From Bizionia argentinensis JUB59 (GTDB taxonomy: Bacteria > Bacteroidota > Bacteroidia > Flavobacteriales > Flavobacteriaceae), in NCBI RefSeq assembly GCF_000224335.1, contig NZ_AFXZ01000012.1, forward strand, positions 1 through 64,000: DNA of 64,000 nucleotides. Reading direction: 5' to 3'. The translations under genes and the position numbers were made by a program. Below the pieces are notes generated by a model. The model did not search any database. It saw only the letters and a list, made by a program, of their open reading frames with translations, and was not told where the DNA came from. How positions within the stretch are numbered: position 1 is the first letter of the stretch; each line of letters opens with the position of its first letter. Below, piece by piece: positions 16,904 to 27,862 of this stretch.

Positions 16904-18967
16904 ATGAATACACTATTATCGTCAACTTACACCAATCTCATCAAAAGGACATTAATACTTCCTATTGTTGCGTTTATAGCGATAACAGCATTAGTTTTTA
17001 TACTTTGGCATAAATCGGTTCAGGATTATCAGGTTTGGGTAAAACAACATATACAACAAGCTGGAGATAATAGCACACAAGAATTTATTACTATTATAAG
17101 ATCGGAAATAATTAAGGTTAAGAACCTAAAAAAAAGAATAGAATTCACCGATGGAAGCCATCATCAGTATTGGGATATTGATGCTAACATGATATTAGAA
17201 CAATCCAATTCCATTAAATTTATTGAATGGATTGACTCCACCATGGTTATTAAAAAAATAACGCCATTAAAAGGTAATGAAGGTGCTTTGAATCTTGATG
17301 TTTCAAAAATAGATTATAGAAATAAGGAATGGAATTATCATGCCCAAGATAGTAGCATAAATATAACACCTTGGTCCGAAATGACTCAAGGAGGCAAGTT
17401 AATACTAGTTGATGTACCTGCTTATTATTCCAATAAATTTCAAGGAACTGTAACGGCAGGCATGGACTTTACAGAAGACTTTAATAAATACTCAAGCAGG
17501 CTTCACGATTATTGCATAGAAATAAGAGATACGGAAGGTACCGTAATCTATGAATACAACATGGATAAAAAAGCCAAGACTGACAATAAGCTCACTTACA
17601 ATAACCAAGTTGTTATTAATAATCTGAATCATCATTTTTGGAGCTTAAAGCTCTACCCTACTAACGATTTATTATTTTTAACAAATAAGCGAACTCAAAT
17701 TAATTCAACACTATTATTTGGTGTTATAATGTCATTGCTTATAAGCATGCTTATTTACTTTTATTTGAAATCTTTAAAAGCCACATCTCGCGTTTTAAAT
17801 ATAAACAGAAAGTTAGCCAGTGTTAATATTCGCCTTATTAAAGAAAAATTAAAGGCGGAAAAAGCTTCCAAAGCTAAGACAGATTTCTTATCGAATATGA
17901 GCCATGAAATACGAACACCACTTCATGCTATTTTGGGTTTCATTCAGGTTTTAAAAGGTAGTATTCTTCAAGAAAAAGATAAGGAGTACGTTGAACTAAT
18001 GGACAAGTCATCAAACAACCTGCTAGCTATTGTAAACGATATACTTGAAATACATAAAATAGAATCTGGCAATATACACGTTGATGAACATTTATTTTGC
18101 CCTTCGACAAAACTAAAGGAGTTGGTGGAGACTTATGAATATCATTTTAAAAAGAAAGGTCTTTATTTAAAATTGATTATAAAAGATTCTTATGGGTTGA
18201 ATGTTTTAAGCGACATGAATAAATTCTCACAAATTATAACTAACCTATTAAAAAACGCTTTAAAATTCACCAATAATGGTGGTATTGAAGTCACGTATAC
18301 CGAAAAGAAAATTGCAGATAAGCTAAAAATAGTAATGCACATAAAAGACACTGGCATTGGAATTTCTAAACATAAAATAGCTACGATATTCGATCGATTC
18401 ACCCAAATAGAAAGTAGTTTTAAAAAACAACATGAAGGCAGTGGTCTTGGTTTGGCCATTAGTAAAGATTTCGCAAGATTACTAGGAGGAAACATAACCG
18501 TTCAAAGTTCATTCAATGAAGGCAGCACTTTTACATGTACAACATTCCTTAATATTAGCAATAAAAACACCTTTAAAAACGATGAAACATTTGAGAATTT
18601 AAAAATGCCATATCTTAAAGTACTAGTTGTTGACGATAATAGTATTAATGTTATTGTTGTTAGAAAACTATTGGAAGATATTGGTATTCATGTTGATTCA
18701 GTTACAAATGGCGAAATGGCTATTAAAAAGTTTAGAGCAAATAAATACGACCTAATTCTAATGGATATACATATGCCACAAATGGATGGGTGTGAAGCAA
18801 CAGAAATTATTAGAAAAGAAGATCATAAAATTCTTATTATAGGCCTATCTGCTAACGTAACCACTACAGCTATACAAAAAGCACTAGACAGTGGAATGAC
18901 AAATTATATAACTAAACCCTTTACCAAAGAAAGACTTTACAAGATTCTTCTAAGTTATTTTGGTTAA
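16904..18967 (+). CDS. membrane-bound hybrid histidine kinase with receiver domain
   Basis: About 687 residues from ATG 16904. An upstream in-frame TTG at 16874 would only add ten non-hydrophobic residues. A first membrane helix (about 16-36), an extracytoplasmic sensor of about 220 residues and a second helix (about 265-287) are followed by a short coiled coil. Next comes a HisKA domain with phospho-acceptor His334 (NMSHEIRTP), a HATPase domain (NLLKNALKFT, DTGIGI, GSGLGLAI) and a receiver domain with phospho-acceptor Asp621 (LMDIHMPQMDG). There is no Hpt or DNA-binding output, so it must signal to a partner elsewhere. The sensor ligand is unknown. Confidence 0.9.
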   Translation: MNTLLSSTYTNLIKRTLILPIVAFIAITALVFILWHKSVQDYQVWVKQHIQQAGDNSTQEFITIIRSEIIKVKNLKKRIEFTDGSHHQYWDIDANMILEQSNSIKFIEWIDSTMVIKKITPLKGNEGALNLDVSKIDYRNKEWNYHAQDSSINITPWSEMTQGGKLILVDVPAYYSNKFQGTVTAGMDFTEDFNKYSSRLHDYCIEIRDTEGTVIYEYNMDKKAKTDNKLTYNNQVVINNLNHHFWSLKLYPTNDLLFLTNKRTQINSTLLFGVIMSLLISMLIYFYLKSLKATSRVLNINRKLASVNIRLIKEKLKAEKASKAKTDFLSNMSHEIRTPLHAILGFIQVLKGSILQEKDKEYVELMDKSSNNLLAIVNDILEIHKIESGNIHVDEHLFCPSTKLKELVETYEYHFKKKGLYLKLIIKDSYGLNVLSDMNKFSQIITNLLKNALKFTNNGGIEVTYTEKKIADKLKIVMHIKDTGIGISKHKIATIFDRFTQIESSFKKQHEGSGLGLAISKDFARLLGGNITVQSSFNEGSTFTCTTFLNISNKNTFKNDETFENLKMPYLKVLVVDDNSINVIVVRKLLEDIGIHVDSVTNGEMAIKKFRANKYDLILMDIHMPQMDGCEATEIIRKEDHKILIIGLSANVTTTAIQKALDSGMTNYITKPFTKERLYKILLSYFG

Positions 18968-19020
18968 AACCAAATTAAAGTATCAAAAACATGATAATTT
19001 ACCTTTAAAATATGTAATTT

Positions 19021-19040
19021 TAGTAACATTGACGTTACTA
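19021..19040 (+). promoter_or_regulatory. inverted repeat upstream of the YceI gene, possible operator
   Basis: TAGTAAC and GTTACTA are perfect 7-base arms separated by ATTGAC, ending 12 bases before the YceI ATG at 19053. The symmetry and position suggest a protein-binding site or a small leader hairpin. Confidence 0.35.
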
Positions 19041-19052
19041 ACACCTTCTAAA

Positions 19053-19577
19053 ATGAAAAGGTCTATCATGTTATTTCTAGGTAGTTTAACAATTGCATAT
19101 TTCACATGTGCACAAACTATCAATTCCAATAAATCAATTATTGCGTTTGAAATTGGGGCAGTTGGTTTTTTTAATGTGAATGGTACCTTTACCGGAATGA
19201 CAGGTGATTTTAATTTTAATGAATCAGAATTAGAAAGCTCTAATTTTAATATTTGCGTAGATGCTAAATCCGTAGATACCGAAAACGCGGAACGAGATAT
19301 CGATTTGCGGTCTGATATTTTTTTTGAAGTTGAAACCTATCCAACTATTTGTTATAAATCGGATTCGATTTCCAAAACTAATGAAGGCTATGTTACAACG
19401 GGAAGTTTAACTATTCGAAACGTCACTAAAATAGTTAGTATACCATTTACGTTTAAAAATAATACATTTAAAGGCGAACTTGAAATTAACCGTTTAAATT
19501 ATAACATCGGTGAAGATTACGGAACTTTTCGCGTTGGTAAATCAGCTACCGTAACCATCACCTGTGTTTTAAATTAA
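19053..19577 (+). CDS. YceI-family secreted lipocalin-like protein
   Basis: About 174 residues from ATG 19053. The longer open frame starts inside the kinase gene and lacks a signal peptide at its start. Residues 1-21 are a signal peptide (MLFLGSLTIAYFTCAQ). The mature part has the YceI pattern: FEIGAVGFFNVNGTF, then the SVDTENAERDIDLRSDIFFEVETYP stretch split by strands, then ITCVLN at the end. YceI proteins are periplasmic beta-barrels that bind polyprenoid or other lipids. It follows the hybrid kinase by 85 bases and may be co-transcribed. Confidence 0.85.
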   Translation: MKRSIMLFLGSLTIAYFTCAQTINSNKSIIAFEIGAVGFFNVNGTFTGMTGDFNFNESELESSNFNICVDAKSVDTENAERDIDLRSDIFFEVETYPTICYKSDSISKTNEGYVTTGSLTIRNVTKIVSIPFTFKNNTFKGELEINRLNYNIGEDYGTFRVGKSATVTITCVLN

Positions 19578-20492
19578 TTAATCGCGAATTAACGGCATTG
19601 TACTGCAACGCAACAAACCTTCTTGTTTAGCAATTTCAGCATAAGGAACTTCTTCCACAGTCATACCATTATCACGCAACCAAGTATTTAAGCGTGTAAA
19701 ATTTTTCTCGGAAACAACAACATCTTCCGAAATTGAAAACACATTACTATTCATATTATACATTTCATCGCGTGTAATATGAAATAGATTCTCTTTCCCA
19801 ATTAAATCTACTAAATACATATAATCACTTTCCTCACGGAATCCACTTTTATAAATAATACCCTTTCCTTTTCCTATAGGTTGAAAGCAACAATCCAAAT
19901 GTAGCGCATTGTCACGTGGTTCTATTTTCGATTTCACTAAATCGAATTCCTTTACAATTTTATTTGGAAACAAATCTTTAATAAATTGCACACCTGCCAT
20001 ATTGGTTCTAGCTGTGATATAGTTTTTATAATCACTTCCTTTGTAAGTTCCAACAAAAACGTGATCATTATAAAGCATAACATCGCCACCTTCAATATGA
20101 GCTTCTTCTGGCGGACGCACTACTTTTTTAAGATCTATTTGATCTATAATATACTGAACTGCCTCCAACTCTTCTTCACGATTAGGGAGAATATTGGCTT
20201 TAACAAACACATCATCGATTACAAAAGCAATGTCACGCGTAAAAATCTGATTGCAATCCTTGATTAATTCTGGTCTATAAATTTTAACATCGTATTTCTT
20301 GAAAATATCTTCAAAAGCCTGAATTTCTTTTACCATATCAGCTTCTATTGGATACGTTCCAGCTTTAATATGCTCTAATGATTTCGGATCATACGCCTCA
20401 CTTTCGTCAGGAGTTGGTCCATTGCTAATTGCTGTACCTAAGACCACGGCACGTAGTCTTGATGTTTCATTATTTACTTTAAGTTTTATCAT
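19578..20492 (-). CDS. dimethylarginine dimethylaminohydrolase / arginine deiminase family hydrolase
   Basis: A 304-residue member of the guanidine-modifying superfamily. The expected catalytic parts are visible: the substrate-binding FTRDIAF, IEGGDV, the catalytic His in ALHLDCCF and the nucleophile Cys near the C-terminus (LLRCSTMPLIRD). Whether it acts on methylarginine, arginine or citrulline-like substrates cannot be told by eye. It ends one base after the YceI stop codon, tail to tail. Confidence 0.75.
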   Translation of the reverse strand: MIKLKVNNETSRLRAVVLGTAISNGPTPDESEAYDPKSLEHIKAGTYPIEADMVKEIQAFEDIFKKYDVKIYRPELIKDCNQIFTRDIAFVIDDVFVKANILPNREEELEAVQYIIDQIDLKKVVRPPEEAHIEGGDVMLYNDHVFVGTYKGSDYKNYITARTNMAGVQFIKDLFPNKIVKEFDLVKSKIEPRDNALHLDCCFQPIGKGKGIIYKSGFREESDYMYLVDLIGKENLFHITRDEMYNMNSNVFSISEDVVVSEKNFTRLNTWLRDNGMTVEEVPYAEIAKQEGLLRCSTMPLIRD

Positions 20493-20550
20493 AATATTGT
20501 AAACCTAATTAATTTATATTTTAATGGTGATTTTTATCTTAAATATGAAC

Positions 20551-20583
20551 AAAAAAAAGCTTCATAAAAAAATGAAGCTCTTT
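20551..20583 (-). terminator. terminator after gltA, possibly bidirectional
   Basis: AGCTTCAT (20558-20565) and ATGAAGCT (20572-20579) enclose six A. On the minus strand the stem is followed by a run of eight T, and it lies 17 bases after the gltA stop. Confidence 0.8.
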
Positions 20584-20599
20584 AATATAATAAAAATAA

Positions 20600-21886
20600 T
20601 TATCGTTTATCGATAGCTTTGAAAGGTCTTAAAGTTTCACCCACATAAATCTGACGTGGACGACCAATTGGTTCGTTATTTAAACGCATTTCTCGCCATT
20701 GAGAAATCCATCCAGGTAAACGACCTAAAGCGAACATTACCGTAAACATGTCGGTTGGAATCCCCATAGCTCTATAAATAATACCAGAATAGAAATCAAC
20801 ATTCGGATATAGTTTTCTGTCTACAAAGTATGGATCTTGTAGCGCCTCTTCCTCAAGAGCCTTCGCTATATTTAAAATTGGATCTTCTACGCCTAAATCG
20901 TTTAAAATTTCATCTGCAGCTTTTTTGATAATTTTAGCTCTTGGATCAAAATTCTTATAAACACGATGTCCAAAGCCCATTAATCTAAATGGATCTTCTT
21001 TATCTTTAGCTTTCGCCATGTATTTAGCCGTATCTCCATCATCATCATTAATAGCTTCAAGCATTTCAAGAACTGCTTGGTTTGCACCGCCGTGAAGAGG
21101 ACCCCAAAGCGCCGAAATACCAGTAGAAAGAGAAGCAAATAATCCTACATGAGAAGAACCTGCAATTCTTACCGTTGATGTAGAACAATTTTGCTCATGA
21201 TCACCGTGAAGAATTAATAATTTATCCAATGCATTTACTACTATTGGGTTGAATTTATATTCTTCGTTAGGTTGTTTAAACATCATTTTCAAGATGTTTT
21301 CTACATAACCTAAATTTTTATCACCGTAGTCCAATGGCAGACCATTCTTTTTTCTAAAAGTCCAAGCTACTAAAACTGGGAATTTCCCCAATATTTTAAC
21401 AATAGCTTTATACATATCCTCTTCAGATTTTACATTGACTGAAGATGGGTTAAACGCCGTTAACGCACTTGTTAAAGAGGCTAAAACACCCATTGGATGT
21501 GCAGATTTCGGAAACGCATCTACAATTTTACGCAAATCTTCATCTACAACTGATTGCGCTTTAATATCTGTATGAAATTTATCTAATTGTGTATGTGTTG
21601 GTAATTCACCAAAAATCAACAAGTATGCAACTTCTAGAAAATCTGCTTTTTCAGCTAACTCCTCAATAGAATATCCACGGTATCTTAAAATTCCTTTTTC
21701 ACCATCTAAAAACGTAATAGCACTTTCACAAGAGCCAGTATTTTTATAGCCTGGATCGATAGTAACAACACCATTGGTTATGCTTCTTAAATTTTTAATA
21801 TCAATACCAACTTCATTTTCTGTTCCCTTAATTAAAGGAAGTTCGTGCTTTTCACCATTAATCTCTAAAGTAGCCGTGTTTGCCAT
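20600..21886 (-). CDS. gltA: citrate synthase
   Basis: Condenses acetyl-CoA and oxaloacetate to citrate in the TCA cycle. The 428-residue length fits the hexameric bacterial form. Catalytic motifs are LLILHGDHEQNCST, WGPLHGGANQAVLEML and FGHRVYKNFDPR, which carry the two catalytic His residues; the catalytic Asp follows further on. It has its own terminator, and the upstream eno gene also ends in a terminator, so it is likely transcribed alone. The upstream region carries TATTTTCG, one change from the TAnnTTTG box. Confidence 0.97.
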   Translation of the reverse strand: MANTATLEINGEKHELPLIKGTENEVGIDIKNLRSITNGVVTIDPGYKNTGSCESAITFLDGEKGILRYRGYSIEELAEKADFLEVAYLLIFGELPTHTQLDKFHTDIKAQSVVDEDLRKIVDAFPKSAHPMGVLASLTSALTAFNPSSVNVKSEEDMYKAIVKILGKFPVLVAWTFRKKNGLPLDYGDKNLGYVENILKMMFKQPNEEYKFNPIVVNALDKLLILHGDHEQNCSTSTVRIAGSSHVGLFASLSTGISALWGPLHGGANQAVLEMLEAINDDDGDTAKYMAKAKDKEDPFRLMGFGHRVYKNFDPRAKIIKKAADEILNDLGVEDPILNIAKALEEEALQDPYFVDRKLYPNVDFYSGIIYRAMGIPTDMFTVMFALGRLPGWISQWREMRLNNEPIGRPRQIYVGETLRPFKAIDKR

Positions 21887-22013
21887 ATATGTATTTAATT
21901 ATTATAATTTGTAATTCAATTCTTTTTCAGTGCTACGAAAATACGAAATATCTACCTATTTTTAAAGGCAATTAACAAGGTTTTATCAATAAAGATATTG
22001 GTAAAATTGATAC

Positions 22014-22053
22014 AAAAAAATAGCCCTTATTAGTTTTCTAATAAGGGCTATTA
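22014..22053 (-). terminator. strong terminator after eno
   Basis: TAGCCCTTATTAG (22021-22033) pairs perfectly with CTAATAAGGGCTA (22038-22050) around a TTTT loop. On the minus strand a T7 run follows. Confidence 0.9.
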
Positions 22054-22107
22054 TAAATTATTTGATTTACGTTAAAAACGAACAAAGCTTTAGTGTAAAA
22101 ACACGCA

Positions 22108-23448
<1,341 letters not shown>

Positions 23449-23520
23449 TCATTCAATTATGGTAAATGGGGACTGACACTATTATAATTAATTTTTACGA
23501 GACGCTGATAATAACTAATA

Positions 23521-23555
23521 AACCCCAAACAACTTTAAAGCAGTTTGGGGTTTTT
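23521..23555 (-). terminator. terminator after carA
   Basis: ACCCCAAAC (23522-23530) pairs with GTTTGGGGT (23543-23551) around a 12-base loop, directly after the carA stop. The T tail on the minus strand is short, while the plus-strand tail is a run of five T. Confidence 0.7.
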
Positions 23556-23559
23556 ATGT

Positions 23560-24663
23560 TTAAGCGTTCTTGATATTTTCAATAAATTGATCGAAAAGAT
23601 AGTTAGAGTCGTTAGGCCCTGGATTAGCTTCTGGATGATATTGAACAGAAAAACAGTTTTTAGATTTCATTTTAATACCAGCCACAGTATGATCATTTAA
23701 ATGAACATGGGTGATTTCAATATCAGGATGTTGTTCAGTTTGTTCTCTATTAATAGCAAAACCATGGTTTTGAGATGTAATTTCACCTTTTGACGTCACC
23801 AAGTTTTTTACCGGATGATTAATTCCGCGATGTCCGTTATGCATTTTATAGGTTGAAATCCCATTGGCGAGTGCAATTACCTGATGTCCTAAACAAATTC
23901 CAAATAATGGTAAGTTACGAGCAATAATTTCTTTTGCTAAAGATTGAGCTTCGACTAAAGGTTCCGGATCTCCAGGTCCATTAGACAAGAAATACCCATT
24001 AGGTTTAAAAGCTTCTAATTCTTCAAATTTAGCATTGTAAGGAAACACTTTTATATATACGTCTCGATCAGCTAAATTCTTTAAAATACTCCTTTTAATG
24101 CCTATATCTAAAGCTGCTATTTTATAAGTAGCATTTTCATCGCCATAAAAATAAGGTTCTTTCGTAGATACTTTTGAAGCTAACTCCAAACCATCCATAC
24201 TTGGCACTTCAGCTAACTGTTTTTTCAAAAGGTCTATATTATCAACATCTGTAGAAATTAGTGCATTCATAGCACCGTGATCACGAATATAACTCACTAG
24301 AGCTCGAGTATCCACATCTGATATAGCTAATACGTTATGCTTATCAAAAAATTGTTCTAAACTACCTTCTGCTGAATCTCTAGAATAACTAAAGCTGAAA
24401 TTTTTACAAATAAGACCTGATATTTTTACAGTATCAGATTCCATTTCATCAGAATGAGTTCCGTAGTTACCAATGTGGGCATTGGTTGAAACCATTAACT
24501 GTCCGAAATAAGATGGATCTGTAAAAATTTCTTGATAACCGGTGGCGCCTGTATTAAAACATACTTCGCCAAAAGCGGTACCTTTTTTCCCAATTGATTT
24601 GCCATGAAAGATAGTTCCGTCTGCTAAAAGAACGATGGCTTTTTCTCTTTTATTATATTTCAT
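23560..24663 (-). CDS. carA: carbamoyl-phosphate synthase small (glutaminase) subunit
   Basis: Releases ammonia from glutamine for the large subunit, feeding arginine and pyrimidine synthesis. The 367-residue length is usual. The N-terminal CarA domain carries CFNTGATGYQEIFTDPSY. The class I glutaminase domain has the nucleophile in LFGICLGHQVIA and the catalytic His and Glu in SVQYHPEANPGP. The large-subunit gene carB is not next to it in this window. It lies between rplQ and eno, which looks like a conserved flavobacterial neighbourhood. Confidence 0.97.
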   Translation of the reverse strand: MKYNKREKAIVLLADGTIFHGKSIGKKGTAFGEVCFNTGATGYQEIFTDPSYFGQLMVSTNAHIGNYGTHSDEMESDTVKISGLICKNFSFSYSRDSAEGSLEQFFDKHNVLAISDVDTRALVSYIRDHGAMNALISTDVDNIDLLKKQLAEVPSMDGLELASKVSTKEPYFYGDENATYKIAALDIGIKRSILKNLADRDVYIKVFPYNAKFEELEAFKPNGYFLSNGPGDPEPLVEAQSLAKEIIARNLPLFGICLGHQVIALANGISTYKMHNGHRGINHPVKNLVTSKGEITSQNHGFAINREQTEQHPDIEITHVHLNDHTVAGIKMKSKNCFSVQYHPEANPGPNDSNYLFDQFIENIKNA

Positions 24664-24903
24664 ACGTTAGAAAAGTTTGGCAAAATTGCACAAAAAAAAG
24701 GATAAACTAAAATGTTTATGGACTAATTAATTATTGATTGAAAATCATAGTAGCATTTGTCTTATAAATAGCATTTAAAACAAACAAAATTTTATTTATT
24801 TCACTATTTAGTTTTAGTAGATTTTAATAAGAACGTTAGTTAAAATTACATGGACTTTTAGATACATTAAAGTTCTATTAAAAATTCACTAATATTTAGA
24901 CAC
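24664..24903. other. intergenic stretch between carA and rplQ with no visible gene
   Basis: About 240 AT-rich bases without an open frame of note. The minus strand just before carA carries CAATTTTG, one change from the TAnnTTTG box. I see no further structure apart from the rplQ terminator at its right edge. Confidence 0.6.
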
Positions 24904-24937
24904 AAAAAAGGGTAAATTATACAATTTACCCTTTTTT
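24904..24937 (-). terminator. terminator at the end of the ribosomal protein run
   Basis: GGGTAAATT (24910-24918) and AATTTACCC (24923-24931) flanked by A6 and T6, so it can act in both directions. It lies 29 bases after the rplQ stop. Confidence 0.88.
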
Positions 24938-24965
24938 ATTACTTATCGTTAATATAATTTAACGT

Positions 24966-25442
24966 CTACTCTTCCTCTTCGCTTGACGCTTTAGCATCTG
25001 TTGCAGGAGCAGCAGCTGGTTTAGAACCACCTCTTCTGCTTCTACGCGTAGTTTTCTTAGTACCTTTATCTACATTATAGATTTCGTTGTAATCAACCAA
25101 TTCTATCATGGCCATATCAGCATTATCACCTAAACGATTACCTAACTTGATAATACGTGTATATCCACCTGGACGATCACCGATTTTAGGAGCAACATCT
25201 CTGAATAATTCAGTAACTGCATCCGTTTGTCTTAATCTAGCCATTACAATACGTCTGTTGTGCGTAGTGTCTACTTTAGATTTAGTAATCATAGGTTCAA
25301 CAAACTGCTTTAACGCTTTCGCTTTAGCTACTGTTGTGTTAATACGTTTATGTTCAATTAATGAACAAGCCATATTAGCTAACATAGCTTTTCTGTGAGC
25401 AGTTTTTCTACTTAAATGGTTTATTTTTTTTCCGTGTCTCAT
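24966..25442 (-). CDS. rplQ: 50S ribosomal protein L17
   Basis: The 158 residues begin with the L17 signature [20 protein letters not shown]. The core ends near residue 120 and is followed by a basic RRSRRGGS stretch, then an Ala-rich tail ending EEEE. That tail is longer than in the E. coli protein (127 residues). Last gene of the rpsD-rpoA-rplQ unit, followed by a strong terminator. Confidence 0.97.
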   Translation of the reverse strand: MRHGKKINHLSRKTAHRKAMLANMACSLIEHKRINTTVAKAKALKQFVEPMITKSKVDTTHNRRIVMARLRQTDAVTELFRDVAPKIGDRPGGYTRIIKLGNRLGDNADMAMIELVDYNEIYNVDKGTKKTTRRSRRGGSKPAAAPATDAKASSEEEE

Positions 25443-25503
25443 GACCTTTGTTTTTAACCTTCATCTTGCTGCTACCCTTTATTGAGGAGCAAAATATGAG
25501 GAA

Positions 25504-26496
25504 TTAATCTTTATCTAATTTGTATTTTGATAAATCCATTCCGAAATTAAGACCTTTAACGTTTACAAGCTCTTCTAGCTCTGTCAAAGATTTCTTACCG
25601 AAGTTACGGAACTTCATTAAATCGTTTTTGTTGAATGATACTAAGTCGCCTAATGTATCAACTTCAGCAGCTTTTAAACAGTTTAATGCACGAACTGATA
25701 AGTCCATATCAACCAATTTGGTTTTTAATAACTGTCTCATGTGAAGCGATTCTTCATCATAAGTTTCTGTTTGTGCAATTTCATCAGCTTCTAATGTAAT
25801 ACGCTCATCAGAGAATAACATAAAGTGATGAATAAGTGTTTTAGCAGCTTCGGTTAAAGCGTCTTGTGGACTTATTGAACCATCTGTCATGATTTCGAAA
25901 ACTAACTTTTCGTAATCTGTTTTTTGCTCTACACGGAAGTTTTCAATGCTATATTTAACATTCTTAATAGGCGTGTAAATAGAATCCGTAAAAATCGTAC
26001 CAATTGGTGCAGAAGCTTTCTTATTTTCTTCAGCAGGCACATAACCTCTACCTTTTTCTATAGTAAGTTCCATATTAATATTTACTTTAGGATCTAAATT
26101 ACAGATTACTAGTTCTGAATTTAATACTTGGAATCCTGAAATAAATTTTTGGAAATCGCCAGCAGTGATTTGATCTTGACCAGAAATAGAAATAGAAACA
26201 GACTCATTATCTACATCCTCTATTTGTCTTTTAAAACGAACTTGTTTTAAGTTTAAAATAATTTCTGTTACGTCTTCAACCACACCAGCAATTGTTGAGA
26301 ATTCGTGATCTACTCCTTCTATTCTAACTGATGTCATTGCAAAACCTTCCAAAGAAGATAATAAAACTCTTCTTAAAGCATTTCCTACCGTTAAACCATA
26401 ACCTGGTTCTAAAGGTCTAAATTCGAACTTCCCTTCAAAGTCCGTTGAATCAATCATGATTACTTTGTCGGGCTTCTGAAAATTAAATACTGCCAT
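25504..26496 (-). CDS. rpoA: DNA-directed RNA polymerase alpha subunit
   Basis: Alpha dimerises to nucleate RNA polymerase assembly, and its C-terminal domain touches upstream DNA and activators. The N-terminal domain covers about residues 1-230 ([18 protein letters not shown] is the assembly motif). The C-terminal domain, about 255-330, has the helix-hairpin-helix segments [18 protein letters not shown] and [17 protein letters not shown]. Length 330, as usual. It lies between rpsD and rplQ, the standard alpha-cluster order. Confidence 0.98.
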   Translation of the reverse strand: MAVFNFQKPDKVIMIDSTDFEGKFEFRPLEPGYGLTVGNALRRVLLSSLEGFAMTSVRIEGVDHEFSTIAGVVEDVTEIILNLKQVRFKRQIEDVDNESVSISISGQDQITAGDFQKFISGFQVLNSELVICNLDPKVNINMELTIEKGRGYVPAEENKKASAPIGTIFTDSIYTPIKNVKYSIENFRVEQKTDYEKLVFEIMTDGSISPQDALTEAAKTLIHHFMLFSDERITLEADEIAQTETYDEESLHMRQLLKTKLVDMDLSVRALNCLKAAEVDTLGDLVSFNKNDLMKFRNFGKKSLTELEELVNVKGLNFGMDLSKYKLDKD

Positions 26497-26590
26497 AATT
26501 TCTTCGTTTTAATTGTTATTTAGTTGCGCGATTTAAGAGTATGAAGAAGACTTATAAATCCTTTGGCTAAACACCAATATAATTAATATA

Positions 26591-27196
26591 TTATTTAGAA
26601 TATAATTCAACGATCAATTGCTCATTGATGTTTTCTGGAATTTGAAGTCTAGCAGGAACAGATACGTAAGTACCTTCTGACGTAGATGTATTCCATGTAA
26701 TCCACTCATAAACTTTACTTGAATTAGCTAAAGAACTTGTTATAGCATCAAGTGATTTTGATTTTTCTCTAACGGCTACAACATCTCCAGCTTGAAGTTG
26801 GTAAGAAGGAATGTTTACTATTTCACCATTAACGGTAATATGTCTGTGAGAAACTAATTGTCTAGCACCGCTTCTTGAAGGAGAAACTCCCATTCTGAAA
26901 ACAACGTTATCTAAACGTGACTCACAATATTGTAACAACACAGTACCTGTAATTCCAGGAGCACCAGTTGCTTTTTTAAACATGTTTCTAAATTGCTTCT
27001 CTAAAATACCATAAGTATATTTAGCTTTTTGCTTTTCCATTAATTGGATTGCATATTCAGATTTCTTTCCACGACGCTTGTTAGCACCATGTTGACCTGG
27101 AGGATAATTTCTTTTTTCAAAAGATTTATCTTCTCCATATATAGCTTCGCCAAATTTACGCGCTATTTTAGTTTTAGGACCAGTATATCTTGCCAT
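26591..27196 (-). CDS. rpsD: 30S ribosomal protein S4
   Basis: The 201-residue protein carries the S4 RNA-binding domain at about 90-155 ([27 protein letters not shown]). S4 starts 16S rRNA folding and in many bacteria represses its own operon. A separate promoter box and a stable hairpin lie in the 176-base gap before it, so rpsD-rpoA-rplQ can be expressed apart from the upstream genes. Confidence 0.97.
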   Translation of the reverse strand: MARYTGPKTKIARKFGEAIYGEDKSFEKRNYPPGQHGANKRRGKKSEYAIQLMEKQKAKYTYGILEKQFRNMFKKATGAPGITGTVLLQYCESRLDNVVFRMGVSPSRSGARQLVSHRHITVNGEIVNIPSYQLQAGDVVAVREKSKSLDAITSSLANSSKVYEWITWNTSTSEGTYVSVPARLQIPENINEQLIVELYSK

Positions 27197-27301
27197 TTTA
27201 TATTTTGTTTTGAGAGGGTTTATGAATTAAGGTCTTAATCTTATCCTTCGATAACCATTTTATCTCTCGTTAATACTTGTTATTAATTTTTTTTCAGTTT
27301 G

Positions 27302-27309
27302 CAAATTTA
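27302..27309 (-). promoter_or_regulatory. -7 box of the rpsD-rpoA-rplQ unit (TAAATTTG)
   Basis: The minus strand reads TAAATTTG within the rpsK-rpsD gap. A TTG occurs about 17 bases upstream, at the edge of the hairpin at 27320-27353. The leader before rpsD would be about 100 bases. Confidence 0.5.
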
Positions 27310-27319
27310 CATATAAATA

Positions 27320-27353
27320 TTGACATCAACTATATAAAAATAGCTGATGTCAA
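27320..27353 (-). promoter_or_regulatory. 14-bp hairpin between rpsK and rpsD
   Basis: TTGACATCA and TGATGTCAA arms extend inward through one wobble position to CTAT/ATAG, with a 6-base loop. No T run follows, so it is not a classic terminator. It overlaps the -33 region of the rpsD promoter and lies 20 bases after the rpsK stop, so it may protect the 3' end of the upstream message or be an operator. Confidence 0.5.
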
Positions 27354-27372
27354 AGTTTACTTAATATATAAA

Positions 27373-27756
27373 TTATACACGTCTTCTTTTTGGAGGACGA
27401 CAACCGTTATGCGGTAATGGTGTAACATCAATAATTTCTGTTACTTCAATACCTGCATTATGCAGTGAACGAATAGCAGATTCTCTACCATTTCCAGGGC
27501 CTTTTACATACACTTTCACTTTCTTCAAGCCTGCTGCTTGTGCTACAGCTGCAGCATCTTCAGCAGCCGTTTGGGCAGCGTAAGGTGTATTCTTTTTAGA
27601 TCCACGGAATCCCATTTTACCAGCTGAAGACCACGAAATTACATCGCCTTTTTTGTTGGTAAGAGACACAATGATGTTGTTAAATGATGCAGCTATATGT
27701 GCTTCACCAACAGCGTCTACTATTACTTTACGTTTTTTTGTAATTGACTTTGCCAT
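27373..27756 (-). CDS. rpsK: 30S ribosomal protein S11
   Basis: 127 residues with the S11 hallmark [13 protein letters not shown] and the C-terminal [18 protein letters not shown]. It helps form the mRNA exit region of the 30S platform. It follows rpsM with a 106-base spacer that holds short repeats. Confidence 0.97.
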   Translation of the reverse strand: MAKSITKKRKVIVDAVGEAHIAASFNNIIVSLTNKKGDVISWSSAGKMGFRGSKKNTPYAAQTAAEDAAAVAQAAGLKKVKVYVKGPGNGRESAIRSLHNAGIEVTEIIDVTPLPHNGCRPPKRRRV

Positions 27757-27770
27757 ATTGTTATAGTTTC

Positions 27771-27794
27771 TAGTTGTTAGTTTTTAGTTGTTAG
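27771..27794. repeat. short direct repeat in the rpsM-rpsK spacer
   Basis: TAGTTGTTAG occurs at 27771-27780 and 27785-27794 (period 14), just upstream of the rpsK start. Related text made of GTTTTTAG units lies in the rpsL-rpsG spacer near 42031-42050. It looks like a small intergenic repeat of unknown role. Confidence 0.45.
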
Positions 27795-27862
27795 AATCCT
27801 AAACATTGCTATTTCAAACAGATTCATCTAACGGCTAAACTCTAATGACTAATGTCTAATAA

